A stretch of DNA of 64,000 bases from Streptomyces xanthochromogenes. GTDB taxonomy: Bacteria; Actinomycetota; Actinomycetes; Streptomycetales; Streptomycetaceae. The notes below the pieces were generated by a model. That model was given only the letters and a program-made list of their open reading frames with translations, was not told the origin of the DNA and did not search any database. The position numbers were made by a program, and so were the translations under genes. Each line of letters starts with the position of its first letter. The first letter of the stretch is position 1. Shown one piece after another: positions 62,498 through 64,000 of this stretch. Location of the stretch: assembly GCF_014650455.1 (NCBI RefSeq), contig NZ_BMUZ01000004.1:655430-719429 (forward strand). The letters are read 5' to 3'.

Positions 62498-63460
62498 CTA
62501 CTTGGGCGCGCCGACGAGCTTGCCCTCGGGGGACACGGCGTACCACGTGCCGCCCACGCCCTGGCCGTTGGTGTCGCCGGGCTTGGTGTCGCCCGAGAAC
62601 GTGTAGACGGGCCAGCAGGTGATCGACTGCTGCTTGACCCCGTCGGGCCGGTCGAAGGTGACGAAGCCCTTGAGGGCGATGCCCTTGGTGTCGTTCTTGC
62701 CGACCGGCGCGACCGCCGGCCACTTCTGCAGACAGGCGCCGGTGCAGGCGGACTTCATGGGCCAGGCCGAGTCCTTCTTGAAGCGGTAGACGGTCATGCC
62801 GCGGGCGTCCACGATGACGTCGCCGAGCTTGGCGTCCTTGCGGACCGAGAGGCCCGGCAGCGCGGCGGCGGGCGCCGGCGCGGCCTCGGCCGAGGCCTTC
62901 TTGCCGTCGGGCGCGGCGGCGTGCCAAGTGCCGCCCACGTTCTGCCCGTTGGTGTCGCCGGGGCTGGTGTCCTTGGCATAGCGGTACATCGGCCAGCCGC
63001 CGATGGTGAGCTGTTTGGTGCCGTCGGCGCGGGTGACCGAGCCGATCTTGGCGGCGTCGGTGCCCGCGGCCGCGGTGACGCCGTCGGCGGGCACCGCAGG
63101 CCACGCCTTGGCGCAGTCGCCCTCGCAGGTGGCCTTCGGCGGACTCGCGGTGTCCTTGTCGAAGCGGTAGAGCGTGAACCCGGCGCTGTCGGTGAGGACC
63201 TTGCCGAGCTCCTTGCTGTCGCTGACCGTCAGCTGTCCCGCCTGTTTCGCGGCCGCCTCGGCGCCGCCCGCCTGCCCGTAACCGCCGCTCGAACCATAGG
63301 CGTTGTCGCCGGGCTGCTGTGCGGTGCTCGCGTTGCCGACCGGTTGCCCGTTGCCACTGCCCGCGTAGCTGCTGCCCTTGTCCTGGCCGCAGCCCGTCGC
63401 GGTGAGTGCCAGTACTGCCGCCGCCGCTGCCGCGAGCGCTGCGCTGCGCCAGGTACCCAT
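62498..63460 (-). CDS. SCO0930-family lipoprotein (Lipoprotein_15 repeats)
   Basis: 320 residues. Lipobox LTATGC (Cys about 24), Gly/Ser-rich linker, then repeated Lipoprotein_15 units: GFTLYRFDKDTASPPKATCEGDCAKAWPA, WPMYRYAKDTSPGDTNGQNVGGTWHAAAPDGK, GMTVYRFKKDSAWPMKSACTGACLQKWPA and WPVYTFSGDTKPGDTNGQGVGGTWYAVSPEGK. Each CxxxCxxxWPA pair may form a disulfide. Function unknown. ATG at 63460 with GGGAG upstream. Confidence 0.9.
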   Translation of the reverse strand: MGTWRSAALAAAAAAVLALTATGCGQDKGSSYAGSGNGQPVGNASTAQQPGDNAYGSSGGYGQAGGAEAAAKQAGQLTVSDSKELGKVLTDSAGFTLYRFDKDTASPPKATCEGDCAKAWPAVPADGVTAAAGTDAAKIGSVTRADGTKQLTIGGWPMYRYAKDTSPGDTNGQNVGGTWHAAAPDGKKASAEAAPAPAAALPGLSVRKDAKLGDVIVDARGMTVYRFKKDSAWPMKSACTGACLQKWPAVAPVGKNDTKGIALKGFVTFDRPDGVKQQSITCWPVYTFSGDTKPGDTNGQGVGGTWYAVSPEGKLVGAPK

Positions 63461-63655
63461 GTCAACTCCCGTTGTCCGTAAGGCCGTTGAGGCGCGGGGT
63501 GCGCCGGTTGATGGCCCTAAGTACGGGCGGCGGGTGACGGTGCGTTCAACCCGGACGAGGAAATTTTTCCGAACGGGCCCGAACAGCCGGTCAACGCGGC
63601 GAACGCACATCCGCCGGGAACTCCCCCCTTCAGGCGAATCGGTTCTACGCCCCCT

Positions 63656-64000
63656 ATGGCGGCGGCTCAACAGCCCGATGATCACCTGGTGCAAGGACGA
63701 CTAGCGCAAGGACGACACCTCGCCGGACGGCTGCTCGCCGCAACGGCCTTCACCGTGCTCCTGTCGGCACCCGCCCCGGCCACCCAGGCCGACGCCTGTG
63801 CCTACGCCTCCGTGACGCAGGGCAGCAGCGGCTCGCCCTGGGCGGTCGCCGGCACGGGCCACCGGTGCCCCTGGCCGCCGCACTCCCACCCGCATCCGCA
63901 CCCCCACCCGCATCCCACGCCCACCCCCACCCCGCGGCCGCCGGAACCGCCGCCACCGCCGGCGCCGCCCGTGCCCCAGCCCCCGCCGCGGCCCGCACCG
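63656..64000 (+). CDS. His/Pro-rich secreted protein (3' end cut by the window)
   Basis: Open frame from ATG 63656 to the window end with no stop. It reads MAAAQQPDDHLVQGRL, then a hydrophobic signal segment (LAGRLLAATAFTVLLSAPAP, cleavage after TQADA), 'CAYASVTQGSSGSPWAVAGTGHRCPWPP', then a metal-binder-like HSHPHPHPHPHP tract passing into a Pro-rich tail (PTPTPTPRPPEPPPPPAPP). A GTG at 63689 is an alternative start. No Shine-Dalgarno; TACGCC 4 nt upstream is a poor -10. Codon usage supports this plus-strand frame over the minus-strand ones. Two Cys flank the globular part. Confidence 0.68.
   Translation, partial: MAAAQQPDDHLVQGRLAQGRHLAGRLLAATAFTVLLSAPAPATQADACAYASVTQGSSGSPWAVAGTGHRCPWPPHSHPHPHPHPHPTPTPTPRPPEPPPPPAPPVPQPPPRPAP

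Noticed and set aside
63647..63655. -10 box for the His/Pro-rich protein
   Set aside because: TACGCC lacks the final T and is only 4 nt from the ATG, unlike the other leaderless starts.

Overview
The window is GC-rich actinobacterial DNA, almost certainly the chromosome of a Streptomyces species. Support includes very high G/C at third codon positions, many GTG and several TTG starts, ergothioneine genes, a SdhCAB set with a B-type cytochrome b, a PAS-GGDEF-EAL protein resembling RmdA, chitin and chitosan enzymes with DasR-like operators, and frequent leaderless starts (TANNNT placed 6-7 nt before the start codon). I see no rRNA, tRNA, transposase, phage or CRISPR, so this reads as an ordinary chromosomal arm or arm-core region.

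Layout. 1-3844: a short-chain dehydrogenase, a mycothione-reductase-like flavoprotein, thioredoxin and a small secreted protein. 4344-13938: the most striking locus, a likely secreted polysaccharide cluster. In order it encodes an Agd3-like (CE18-type) deacetylase, a PelF-like glycosyltransferase, a multi-spanning membrane protein, a LegB-type 4,6-dehydratase, a sugar-phosphate nucleotidyltransferase, an RmlD-like SDR, a spherulin-4/GH135-like protein and a GH114 lipoprotein. Deacetylase plus GH135 plus GH114 is the signature of the fungal galactosaminogalactan cluster, here combined with Pel-like assembly in a bacterium. 13952-18262: an AEC transporter, an aromatic aldehyde dehydrogenase and a PcaF-like thiolase separated by 40-bp repeats, and a small unknown gene. 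18317-21717: LacI regulator, divergent MFS transporter, alpha/beta hydrolase.

21766-28742: isochorismatase-like hydrolase with a GlxA/AraC regulator, a methyltransferase, an XRE-cupin regulator divergent from an NfeD-like/flotillin pair, and an APC permease. 28883-35481: ROK regulator with a CsxA-like exo-beta-D-glucosaminidase (chitosan use), an ArsR-SRPBCC fusion behind a long inverted repeat, a GH18 protein and a lone PemK/MazF-like gene. 35570-40795: a PARG-like macrodomain protein divergent from egtABCD (ergothioneine; egtE absent here). 40921-50985: F420-type Ddn-family enzyme, DUF2243/CtaG pair, type-II NADH dehydrogenase, cyclophilin, an orphan sugar-binding lipoprotein, dodecin, HAD phosphatase, LLM flavoprotein and a short UvrA paralogue.

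51229-64000: a DasR-type controlled chitinase, sdhCAB with a divergent LysR gene, a lysozyme-like/seven-blade propeller protein, a methyltransferase translationally coupled to an RmdA-like c-di-GMP enzyme, a SCO0930-type lipoprotein, and the 5' part of a His/Pro-rich secreted protein. From memory, gene order 53056-63460 matches S. coelicolor about SCO0922-SCO0930. Amino-sugar polymers recur: polyhexosamine assembly and trimming (4-14 kb), chitosan hydrolysis (30 kb), and chitin hydrolysis with oligosaccharide capture (46 and 51 kb), the last two sharing one promoter/operator design.
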